The notes under the pieces are model-generated. The model ran no database searches. It was not told the DNA's origin and saw only the letters and a program-made list of their open reading frames with translations. A stretch of DNA of 18,857 nucleotides, from assembly GCA_030670715.1 (NCBI GenBank), contig DAOVBC010000007.1, positions 1 through 18,857 of the forward strand. The letters are read 5' to 3'. The stretch comes from Deltaproteobacteria bacterium. GTDB taxonomy: Bacteria; Desulfobacterota; Desulfobacteria; Desulfobacterales; SG8-13. Position numbers and translations under genes: made by a program. This document shows, piece after piece, positions 1-6,591 of this stretch (position 1 is its first letter; each line of letters begins with the position of its first letter).

Positions 1-222
1 AACATCTACCCCGTCTCTAAGAATCGCTGACAGTTCATTCCGGGAAGATGCGTCGACCTTAATCGGGGTCACTTTACCGGTATCAAAAAAACCGGTTTTA
101 CTTTCAAACCCGGTCAAATCGGCGTCGGCACAGATGATCGAGTCAACCGGCGGGCTCGCTGCAAGGTCGGCCAATGCCGCCCGACCCTGAATGCCCATAC
201 CACCCAGCACTGCAATTCTCAT
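1..222 (-). CDS. Saccharopine-dehydrogenase-like NAD(P)-binding protein, 5' part only
   Basis: The first 74 codons are visible and the rest lies beyond the left edge. The N-terminus begins MRIAVLGGMGIQGRA, a beta strand followed by a glycine-rich GxGxxG-type nucleotide-binding loop. An acidic stretch (ICADADL) follows at the end of the second beta strand. This layout is typical of the Rossmann domain of saccharopine dehydrogenase-like and related amino-acid oxidoreductases. The start is ATG at 222, with an AGGA ribosome site about 8 bases upstream. It is the last gene of the minus-strand run that carries the BMP-type ABC transporter, but 275 bp and a palindromic element separate it from the permease gene, so co-transcription is uncertain. 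The family call rests on the N-terminus alone; another Rossmann oxidoreductase is possible. The substrate cannot be told. Confidence 0.6.
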   Translation of the reverse strand, partial: MRIAVLGGMGIQGRAALADLAASPPVDSIICADADLTGFESKTGFFDTGKVTPIKVDASSRNELSAILRDGVDV

Positions 223-253
223 ATGGTTTCCTATCCCCCACCCCGTCAATAAT

Positions 254-381
254 GATGGCGTCGCAAAAAGTCTGATCTACTGCGTTGTAGGTTTTTGACA
301 GACACTCGACATACCATATGTATCGTCGAGTCCCTGTCAAAAACACTGCGCCTTGTATATCGAACTTTTTGCTTAACCATC
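254..381. repeat. 128-bp imperfect inverted repeat (REP/MITE-like)
   Basis: Several matched arms nest around one centre: GATGG (254-258) with CCATC (377-381), GCAAAAAGT (263-271) with ACTTTTTGC (364-372), GTTTTTGACAG (291-301) with CTGTCAAAAAC (334-344), and ACTCGAC (304-310) with GTCGAGT (326-332). The centre is the AT-rich, nearly palindromic ATACCATATGTAT. Spacing between the arms is equal on both sides, so the whole unit can fold as one long cruciform or RNA hairpin. It fills most of the 275-bp spacer between the permease gene and the Rossmann-protein gene. No open reading frame, transposase or flanking duplication is seen. It looks like a small dispersed non-coding element of the kind common between genes in Desulfobacterota; that comparison is from memory. 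Confidence 0.7.
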
Positions 382-497
382 TGGGAGCTTCGCACTGACT
401 TATTACGAGACTATCAATAATGAATCCTCTAAAACAATGTCAAGCTAAATACAGAAACTTGAGATATTTCGTGGAATAAGAAAAATTTAGGGGGGGT

Positions 498-1478
498 TCA
501 CTCCGACCGATAGGGCTTTCCCAGGGCGGCCGGAGCGGCGCCGGAGAACATGTGGACAATTGACTTCATCCAGGCCTTTTCTTCGGCCCAGCTCAGCACC
601 GATTCTTTCTGGGCCAGGTGCATTAGTACAAGCGTAAAAATCATCAGCGGAAACGGCGCCACCTGGAAGACCTGGGCCGGCACCGAAGGAAACCAGCCCT
701 GAAAATAGATCCCCATCACTTGCAGAAAAGCGAATAGATAAGCTCCGAGGGCGGCTTTCACCGGATGCCAGCCGCCGAAAATCACCAGGGCCAGTGCAAT
801 CCAGCCGGTTCCTTCGGCCCCCTGCGGGCGCCCCCACCCCGGCTTGGCGGACAGGGAAAACACGGCACCGGCCAGCCCCACAAAACAGCCACCGCAAACT
901 GCATACAACACCTGAAGTTTCCTGGGATCGATACCCCTGGCATACACGGCCCGGGGGTGTTCTCCCACCGCCCTTAGCTGAAGTCCCAGCGGGGTGCGGT
1001 AGATATACCACCAGCAAAATGCGATAAAAAGCAGACTGAAATAGACCGGAATATTGTGACTGAAAAATACTTCCCCCAGAAACGGAATCTTGCTCAACAG
1101 TGGGATCGGTTGCGGCGGCACCTGGGGGCCCTGCAGGCGAGCGTACGCATTTCCCAGAAAGTAGGCCAGATCTCGCGTCATCAGTGTTAACACAAACCCG
1201 ACAGCCACCTGGTTCTGGCCCAGGTAAATACTGAAAACCGCCACAATGCCGGCAACAACAGCACCCACTGCGGCCCCGCCCATAAACCCGGCCAGCAGGC
1301 TCCCGGTTTCGTAAGAAAGGGCGAAAGCTGCCATGGCGCCGAGCAGAATCGTACCATCCAGGGAAAGATTGATAATCCCGGCCTTTTCCGTGATGGTCTC
1401 ACCAAGGGCCGCCAGGACAACGGGTGTTGCACCGGCCACCACCCCTGCAAGCAATATGGAAAGATTTAGCTCAACCAT
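498..1478 (-). CDS. BMP-type (nucleoside) ABC importer, permease subunit 2
   Basis: A 326-residue hydrophobic protein with about eight to ten membrane segments, of the BPD_transp_2 permease family (same type as B. subtilis YufQ/NupQ). Family hallmarks visible are the N-terminal segment ETITEKAGIINLSLDG near residue 30 and the cytoplasmic loop GLQLRAVGEHPRAVYARGID around residue 170-185, which contacts the ATPase. It should form a heterodimeric inner-membrane channel with the permease encoded just upstream (1664-2755). The start is ATG at 1478; its AGGA is only about two bases away, so translation initiation may be weak. A 185-bp AT-rich spacer separates it from the other permease, which is wide for such operons. 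The substrate class (nucleosides or related compounds) follows from the family, not from this sequence. Confidence 0.87.
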   Translation of the reverse strand: MVELNLSILLAGVVAGATPVVLAALGETITEKAGIINLSLDGTILLGAMAAFALSYETGSLLAGFMGGAAVGAVVAGIVAVFSIYLGQNQVAVGFVLTLMTRDLAYFLGNAYARLQGPQVPPQPIPLLSKIPFLGEVFFSHNIPVYFSLLFIAFCWWYIYRTPLGLQLRAVGEHPRAVYARGIDPRKLQVLYAVCGGCFVGLAGAVFSLSAKPGWGRPQGAEGTGWIALALVIFGGWHPVKAALGAYLFAFLQVMGIYFQGWFPSVPAQVFQVAPFPLMIFTLVLMHLAQKESVLSWAEEKAWMKSIVHMFSGAAPAALGKPYRSE

Positions 1479-1530
1479 TCCTATTTTTTATCGCCCTTTT
1501 AAAGTATACAATTCGACGAGGCATCATGTT

Positions 1531-1656
1531 ACAAATTCCAAATACCAAAATCCAAATTATAAAAAAATCTGAAATTCCTATATTGAAAGCCATCCGCGCT
1601 GAAGTTTATGATTTGAGGCATTGGAATTTATTTGGAGCTTGATGCTTGGGATTTGG
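1531..1656. repeat. AT-rich inverted word repeats in the spacer between the two permease genes
   Basis: The 185-bp spacer 1479-1663 holds CCAAAT-like words on the left (ATTCCAAATACCAAAATCC, about 1534-1552) and complementary TTTGG-like words on the right (1621-1656, with TTGGAATTTATTTGG and GGGATTTGG). The two sides can pair imperfectly as a long AT-rich stem. No coding frame or promoter is convincing here. It may be a degenerate repeat, or an RNA structure between two co-transcribed genes. Confidence 0.45.
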
Positions 1657-1663
1657 TCATTTA

Positions 1664-2755
1664 TTACGATTCAACTCTCGAACCGTTCGCTTGTTGCATT
1701 TTGGTTGGCGCCTCTTCCGCAGCACGAAATTTTACCCTAGTGCGCCAGGCGTGGATCGCAAGGATCGCCAGCACCAGCGCGCCCTGGATCACACCGCTCA
1801 ATGAGGAATCCAGCTGCAGCTTCATTGGAAGCTGAATGCTGCCCACATTCAAACAGGCAAAAAAGAAGGCCACTGCCGGAGCCAGCCAGACGTTGTAGTT
1901 GGCAAGCATTACCACCAGCAGGGCGAGATATCCATAATTGCTGGAAATTGCCGGAAGCAGACGATGATAGACTCCGGTGACCTGCATGCTCCCCGCAATC
2001 CCTGCAAAGCCCCCGGCAAAAATCATGGCAATAAGCATATATTTTCCCGGTCTAAGACCAAACAGGTATGCCGCATCCCGGTTGGCGCCGATGGCTTTCA
2101 GGTTTAATCCGATACGCGTATAGCGCAGCATTGCCGCCGTTATGATCACCGCAATAATGACAATCGCCAGACCTGCCGGTGAAATTCTCAAACCGGGTGC
2201 ATAAAAAAGCCACAGCTCCGGCGGAAAAATTTCCGTCCCGCTCATAGATGCCACTCCCGGCCGTTTCCAGAGCCCGAATATCAGCCACAGAATAATGCCT
2301 TGGGCCACAAAATTCAGACCCAGACCGGCAAAAATTTCATTGACACCGCCCCGGGTTTTCAGATAACCGGCCAGCAGGGCCCATGCGGCTCCGCCGACAA
2401 TACCACCGATAAAAGAGAGCCAGAGGACCAGATTCGGTACCTGGGTGTCAATTCCCAGGCGCAGCACTGCCGTGGTCACTACCGCCCCCATCATCATCTG
2501 CCCTTCGACACCGATGTTCCACAGATTGATGCGAAAGGTGTACAGCAAGCCGCAGGCACACAGTGTCAGCGGTATCCAGGCTTTAATGACATAGGACAAT
2601 TTGATCCACGATCCCAGAGACCCTTTGAAAATATGATAGTAGGCTTTTAAAGGCGGGGCACCTGCCAACAGTAATATCACGGTCGTAAAAGCAAACACCG
2701 CCAGAAGGGTGAGCAGTATTTCCCGTATTTTTTTTATGATGTTGCTGGATTTCAT
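1664..2755 (-). CDS. BMP-type (nucleoside) ABC importer, permease subunit 1
   Basis: A hydrophobic permease of 363 residues from the ATG at 2755 (BPD_transp_2 family, YufP/NupP type). The N-terminus has a short charged tail and a first membrane segment (LTLLAVFAFTTVILLLAG). The family segments TFRINLWNIGVEGQMMMGA and the coupling loop GLNLKAIGANRDAAYLFG are both present. The C-terminal tail after the last membrane segment is charged and polar. A TTG codon at 2764 in the same frame would add three residues. I prefer the ATG, although neither has a strong ribosome site. It pairs with the permease at 498-1478 and is fed by the ATPase at 2973-4439. Length and topology are normal for the family. 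Confidence 0.88.
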   Translation of the reverse strand: MKSSNIIKKIREILLTLLAVFAFTTVILLLAGAPPLKAYYHIFKGSLGSWIKLSYVIKAWIPLTLCACGLLYTFRINLWNIGVEGQMMMGAVVTTAVLRLGIDTQVPNLVLWLSFIGGIVGGAAWALLAGYLKTRGGVNEIFAGLGLNFVAQGIILWLIFGLWKRPGVASMSGTEIFPPELWLFYAPGLRISPAGLAIVIIAVIITAAMLRYTRIGLNLKAIGANRDAAYLFGLRPGKYMLIAMIFAGGFAGIAGSMQVTGVYHRLLPAISSNYGYLALLVVMLANYNVWLAPAVAFFFACLNVGSIQLPMKLQLDSSLSGVIQGALVLAILAIHAWRTRVKFRAAEEAPTKMQQANGSRVES

Positions 2756-2821
2756 AGTTGCCAATTTTAAACTTCAACTGGATAAAATAATGATACCGCC
2801 TTCTGCTGCTCTTATGGATCA

Positions 2822-2894
2822 GATTCTGGATGCTCGTTTCTCGATACTCGATTGATAAAAAAAGCTATCCTAATTTTATCCAGCATCCAGTATC
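2822..2894. repeat. Stem-loop in the ATPase-permease spacer
   Basis: In the 217-bp spacer, 2822-2836 (GATTCTGGATGCTCG) and 2880-2894 (CCAGCATCCAGTATC) are complementary over 13 of 15 bases, with a 43-base AT-rich loop. There is no T-run after the stem in the direction of transcription, so it is not a plain intrinsic terminator. Similar words (ATCCAGTACTCC, CAGCATTCCAG) recur at 4594-4623 in the next spacer of the same operon. Confidence 0.5.
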
Positions 2895-2972
2895 TTGACT
2901 GCTGTTTTGCAAGTGCTCGTTTTCACGAAACTGTCACCTTCGGTTCCGGTTTGCCCGAGTTAGTATATACAA

Positions 2973-4439
2973 TCAGACTTTGCCCGCGATAGCACGGCCC
3001 AGCTCCTGGGTGTCCGTTTCTGCAGTTTTTGTATCTTTAATCACCGACCCATTGAAAAAGACCAGTACCCGATCGGCGACCATCATGATCTCATCCAGTT
3101 CGGATGAAGAAAATACAATGCAGGTACCGGTCTCCGAAGCGCAATATTCTTGGAGATGTTGCCACACCCAGTTGACCGACTCCACATCCAAACCGCGGGT
3201 TGGATTCTCAAGAAGCAGCAGAACAGGATTGGCCGGCAGGAAGGAGAGCAGCAGGCGTTGCTGGTTTCCGCCGGACAGAGATTCCACCGGTGAAGCAGGG
3301 GCACCTTTAATGCGAAAATTATCAATGCGCCGGGCAGCCTTCTCAAACGCCTTCTGCCAACGAACCAAAAATCCGTTGTGGTGGCTTTGAAGTGCAAAAT
3401 GCTCGGTAATATTCAGGCCGCTGATAAGCCCCTCCTCCAGGCGCGAGGTGGGCAAGAATGCAACGCCCAGTCTTTTTAAAGCATGGTAATCTTGGCCGCC
3501 CAGTTTGCGACCGCCGAGTCTCACCTCACCCGTCTTTGGCTGCTTCAGTCCTGAAGCAATTCTTAAAAATACTCCCTGCCCGCTTCCTTCAAGCCCGGCC
3601 AGGCCGACAATCTCCCCCTTGCGGATAGCGACGGTGCAGCTTTTCAACCCCGTGCGCCCCCCCGAAGCCGAAACCTGCTGCAGGTCCAGGACCGTTTCCC
3701 CCGGCTTTGTCGGCTTCCGCGTTGGCGGAACCGGTAGTGTTCCAAACATCATTTTCAACAATTCGGCAGTATTAAACGGCGCATCCATCCGGCCGGTTAC
3801 CTTCCCGTAACGCAGCACGCTAACGGTGTGACAGAGGGCTTCCACATCTTCCAGTTTGTGTGAAACCAGGATGACACTTTTTCCTTCTGAAGCCAGTTTA
3901 CTCAGAGCGTTAAATAGAAGTTCCTTCTGGGTGCCGGATATACCCGTGGTGGGTTCATCGAGGATCAACACTTCAATTCCGAGGGCCAGCATTCGCATGA
4001 TTTCAAGCTGCTGCCGTTCGCCGATGGTCAACCCCCTGACCACCGCATCCGGATCAAGTGAAAAGTTAATGGAATTGGACAGGGACTCGAATTCCTGCCT
4101 GTATTTTTTCCTCTGATCGGCGAAGCCGCCGGTCTGCCCCAGCATGAAATTGTCCAGAATAGACAGGAGTGGAAAATCGAGCGGGTCCTGGTAAAGCATC
4201 CCGATTCCCAGACGTGCGGCCTGGGCGGGGTTTTGATATGTAACTGATTTACCATCCAGCAGGATGGCCCCTTTCGTTTTCTGGGTGTATCCGGACAGAA
4301 TTTTCATCAAGGTGCTCTTACCGGCCCCGTTTTCGCCGAGAATCCCGTGGATCGTCCCGGGAACAACCTTGATACTGACGCCGTTGTTGGCCCTGACCGG
4401 CCCGTAATATTTGTGGATGTCCTGCAGTTCAATCCACAT
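2973..4439 (-). CDS. BMP-type (nucleoside) ABC importer, double ATPase subunit
   Basis: A 488-residue tandem ATPase like B. subtilis YufO/NupO and the RbsA group. Domain 1 has Walker A GENGAGKST (residues 35-43), a variant signature LTIGERQQ (137-144), Walker B LILDEP (158-163) and switch His194. Domain 2 has the signature LSGGNQQ (388-394), but its P-loop is GLEGSGQG (282-289) without the GK[ST], and its Walker B region reads LLLLENPTRGLD with Asn412 at the catalytic glutamate position. A weak second site is normal for this family, so domain 1 should do most of the hydrolysis. The chosen start is ATG at 4439, because GGGAG lies five bases upstream. A TTG at 4451 would overlap that ribosome site and is unlikely. 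It sits between the binding protein and the two permeases of the same importer. Confidence 0.9.
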   Translation of the reverse strand: MWIELQDIHKYYGPVRANNGVSIKVVPGTIHGILGENGAGKSTLMKILSGYTQKTKGAILLDGKSVTYQNPAQAARLGIGMLYQDPLDFPLLSILDNFMLGQTGGFADQRKKYRQEFESLSNSINFSLDPDAVVRGLTIGERQQLEIMRMLALGIEVLILDEPTTGISGTQKELLFNALSKLASEGKSVILVSHKLEDVEALCHTVSVLRYGKVTGRMDAPFNTAELLKMMFGTLPVPPTRKPTKPGETVLDLQQVSASGGRTGLKSCTVAIRKGEIVGLAGLEGSGQGVFLRIASGLKQPKTGEVRLGGRKLGGQDYHALKRLGVAFLPTSRLEEGLISGLNITEHFALQSHHNGFLVRWQKAFEKAARRIDNFRIKGAPASPVESLSGGNQQRLLLSFLPANPVLLLLENPTRGLDVESVNWVWQHLQEYCASETGTCIVFSSSELDEIMMVADRVLVFFNGSVIKDTKTAETDTQELGRAIAGKV

Positions 4440-4444
4440 ATATA

Positions 4445-4449
4445 CTCCC
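4445..4449 (-). promoter_or_regulatory. Ribosome binding site that fixes the ATPase start
   Basis: GGGAG on the minus strand, five bases before the ATG at 4439. The alternative in-frame TTG at 4451 lies upstream of this site and has none of its own, so the shorter protein is preferred. Confidence 0.65.
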
Positions 4450-4486
4450 AAAAAAAAGAATATTATCAGATGGTTATACGCTTTCG

Positions 4487-4527
4487 AAACAAAAAGTGCA
4501 GAAGATCTCTATTAATCTTCTGCACTT
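4487..4527 (-). terminator. Intrinsic terminator or attenuator after the binding-protein gene
   Basis: AAGTGCAGAAGAT (4494-4506) and ATCTTCTGCACTT (4515-4527) form a perfect 13-bp stem with an 8-base loop. Read on the minus strand, the stem ends directly in a run of T (CTTTTTG), the form of a Rho-independent terminator. It lies inside the operon, about 170 bases after the binding-protein stop and about 55 bases before the ATPase start. Partial termination here would give more binding protein than ATPase and permeases, a common arrangement in ABC importers. The regulatory reading is inference. Confidence 0.7.
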
Positions 4528-4694
4528 AGATTTTTGCAAAGATGGATGGTTTTGTAACCTCAATCGGGCTGAAATCCACTTTCGGACCCAAGTATCCAGT
4601 ACTCCAAAATTTCAGCATTCCAGCCACGTGTAAGAAGATGTCATTTGCATCACTGCGGGCAACAGCAAAGGCACGCTCGCTGGATGTGGACTTC

Positions 4695-5882
4695 TTACTT
4701 AGCGCTGCTTTGCCCATCCATCCCCTGCAAAAGCTGCTTCATGTACCATAGCTTTTTATCTGATGCGACTTCGCCGGGTCTCAGAAATGATCGGCCGTCC
4801 TGGTATTTCATCGGGCCCTTAAACAAATTCACTTTACCGGAACCCAGGTCTTTGATGAACGCATCAATTTTGAGCCATGTCTCGTCAGCAAGGGCCGGGC
4901 CGGCGACAAAACCCACCGTGCTTGTCTTTTCACTGTTGATATCGTTCCAGTCCGGTCCAAGCCAGAGCCATTCGGATTTCCAGCTGCCCGCCATGGACGC
5001 CTTTATCAACCGCACATACCCGGGCCCCCAGTTAAAATAAGGTACGCCGAGGCACACATCAGACGCGCCCTCGCAGGCTCCGATATAGTCATAGGGGATA
5101 GACCAGACCTTTTTCCCTTCCCGGTGTTTCTGACCGGCCACAACGACCGCTTCCGTTGTATCGATTCCGGATATAACAACATCATAACCGGTATTGAAAA
5201 AATTCTGGGCGACCTGAGTCGGATCGAGGGTGACTCCCGGGATGTTAAACCAGAAGCCGATCCAGGTGACCTGAAACTTCAAATCCGCCGGATTCTTCTT
5301 CAGTACATTTACCCAGGCGTACTTCGCGCCAAGGTAACAGGAGACCGCAAGCCGACGGGTTTCTTCATTAATCAACGGTCCGAGATATCCTATTTTCCCG
5401 GTTTGAGTAGTCATAGCCGCCGCAAAACCGGCCATCATCTTTGCGTACTCCATGCGACCCATCAGGTTGGCAAGGTTTTTCGGGGCTTTTCCGGTTATCA
5501 CATCATCTCCCGAAATATGGATAAAATGGATATCCGGGTGTTGTAACGCAGCTTCCCGGGTTCCGTCCTTCATGTCATCGGAATTGGCGATGATAAGTCG
5601 GGCCCCCTCTGCGACCATATCATCCACAAGCTGGGGAATAGTGACACCCGGCCGGTCAGCGGGATTCACTTTATCGATATAGACCATTTGGGTCCCCGGA
5701 ACATTTTTCTCTACGTATTTTCCCCCATCAAAATGGGCCTGGCTCCAGCCGCGGTCATTATACGGGCCGACCAGCAGCAATCCGAAAATAAACGGCTTTT
5801 CTTTCGCGGCAAAGGTGATTGCAGCCGGAAGACTTGCGAAAAAACAAATTATGGTAATAATCAGAATTAGTTTTCTAAACAT
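4695..5882 (-). CDS. BMP family ABC transporter substrate-binding protein
   Basis: A 395-residue exported protein. Residues 1-26 form a signal peptide (FRK, then a hydrophobic stretch, then ITFA/A cleavage). No lipobox cysteine is seen, so it should be free in the periplasm rather than a lipoprotein. The mature part starts FIFGLLLVGPYNDRGW, the typical first strand and loop of the BMP (Med/PnrA-like) fold with the N-D-x-G/S substrate loop. It also holds LIIANSDD, GKIGYLGPL and VVISGIDTTEAV, strands lining the binding cleft. Family members bind purine nucleosides or related compounds; the ligand here is unknown. The start at 5882 has a strong AGGAGG five bases upstream. It is first in the importer operon, behind a sigma-70-like promoter, and divergent from the OadG/OadB pair. 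Confidence 0.9.
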   Translation of the reverse strand: MFRKLILIITIICFFASLPAAITFAAKEKPFIFGLLLVGPYNDRGWSQAHFDGGKYVEKNVPGTQMVYIDKVNPADRPGVTIPQLVDDMVAEGARLIIANSDDMKDGTREAALQHPDIHFIHISGDDVITGKAPKNLANLMGRMEYAKMMAGFAAAMTTQTGKIGYLGPLINEETRRLAVSCYLGAKYAWVNVLKKNPADLKFQVTWIGFWFNIPGVTLDPTQVAQNFFNTGYDVVISGIDTTEAVVVAGQKHREGKKVWSIPYDYIGACEGASDVCLGVPYFNWGPGYVRLIKASMAGSWKSEWLWLGPDWNDINSEKTSTVGFVAGPALADETWLKIDAFIKDLGSGKVNLFKGPMKYQDGRSFLRPGEVASDKKLWYMKQLLQGMDGQSSAK

Positions 5883-5943
5883 ACACCCTCCTCGTCATAA
5901 AAACGGCTGATTCAATATACCTCAGAGATTTTCCGACACCCGA

Positions 5944-5972
5944 TATATAGTGATTAAGGTTGCACAGGTCAA
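5944..5972 (-). promoter_or_regulatory. Sigma-70-like promoter of the BMP importer operon
   Basis: On the minus strand TTGACC (5967-5972) and TATATA (5944-5949) are 17 bases apart. Transcription would start near 5937, leaving a leader of about 55 bases before the ATG at 5882. I see no riboswitch-like fold in that leader. Confidence 0.65.
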
Positions 5973-6159
5973 GAAAAGAAGATTCGGGCCGAAAAAAAAG
6001 TCAGGATACCCGCACACAGCACCACAGAACGGAAGTCGTGTAAATTTTTTTTTATTTTTCTTGTTTTTTTGCTTTACTGTTGACATTCTTTGTGCGTTAT
6101 GGTCGAAGGGAAAATTTTGATTATTCAATTTCGCAACTAAAAAAATCCGGAGGTTTCAC
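5973..6159. other. Divergent intergenic region upstream of the OadG-like gene
   Basis: With the BMP promoter next to it, this forms the spacer between two divergent operons. It holds an AT tract (6043-6071) and a TTGACA at 6080-6085. No good -10 lies at the right distance from that TTGACA, so the plus-strand promoter for the decarboxylase pair is only tentative. No operator-like palindrome was found. Confidence 0.4.
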
Positions 6160-6561
6160 GTGTACGGTTTTGAAGCAATATCACATCATAACGGCTGGGC
6201 TATGGCAATTGCCGGCGCTTTAATCGTCATGGCCGGCCTGTCGGTTCTTTCTTTTATTATTTCGCAGCTTCACCGAGTCGTTGAACTGATAGAGGGCCGG
6301 GGTAAAAAAAAGTTGGGGCGGATACCACCTGAGGTGGATACGGCCCGGGAGGCCCCGCAGGCAGCACCCCTGGATGCAGACGAATTGAAAACACGTTACG
6401 CACCGCTGGCAGAGGAACTCGGTGGTACCTTCAAATTGACACACCTATACGAGATCGCCGGCGCACACGACATGCCCCATATTCACCTGTCAATCAGAAG
6501 TTTAAGGGCGGCCGGCGTTCTGGTTCCGGAGGCAGACGGCGTTTTTAAATGGCAACAATAA
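6160..6561 (+). CDS. OadG-like sodium-pump decarboxylase gamma subunit with extra C-terminal domain
   Basis: A 133-residue protein starting at GTG (6160), with GGAGG six bases upstream. Residues about 13-36 form one membrane segment (WAMAIAGALIVMAGLSVLSF), followed by a basic, proline-rich cytoplasmic linker. That is the layout of the gamma subunit of oxaloacetate/methylmalonyl-CoA/glutaconyl-CoA decarboxylase pumps. The C-terminal 60 residues (KTRYAPLAEELGG..., then KLTHLYEIA and HIHLSIRSLRAAGVLVPE) look like a compact helical, winged-helix-like domain. They are not a biotin carrier, since no MKM motif is present. The OadB gene follows 30 bases later with its own ribosome site, so the two form an operon. 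The gamma call rests on topology and neighbour, and the role of the C-terminal domain is unknown. Confidence 0.72.
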   Translation: MYGFEAISHHNGWAMAIAGALIVMAGLSVLSFIISQLHRVVELIEGRGKKKLGRIPPEVDTAREAPQAAPLDADELKTRYAPLAEELGGTFKLTHLYEIAGAHDMPHIHLSIRSLRAAGVLVPEADGVFKWQQ

Positions 6562-6591
6562 AAAAGTAGATCATCAAAAAGGAACTGTTTT

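Noticed and set aside
487..1017. A 176-codon minus-strand frame overlapping the permease gene
   Set aside because: It is the +1 shadow of the GC-rich permease gene; the other frame codes a clear membrane protein.
4526..4717. A 63-codon minus-strand frame overlapping the end of the BMP gene
   Set aside because: It overlaps the BMP 3' end in another frame, has no ribosome site and covers the hairpin and repeat-like spacer. No protein family is suggested.
6153..6162. A parS-like half site GTTTCACGTG at the OadG-like start
   Set aside because: Only the first ten bases fit; the right half (TACGG instead of AAACA) breaks the palindrome. It is also part of a normal ribosome site and GTG start.
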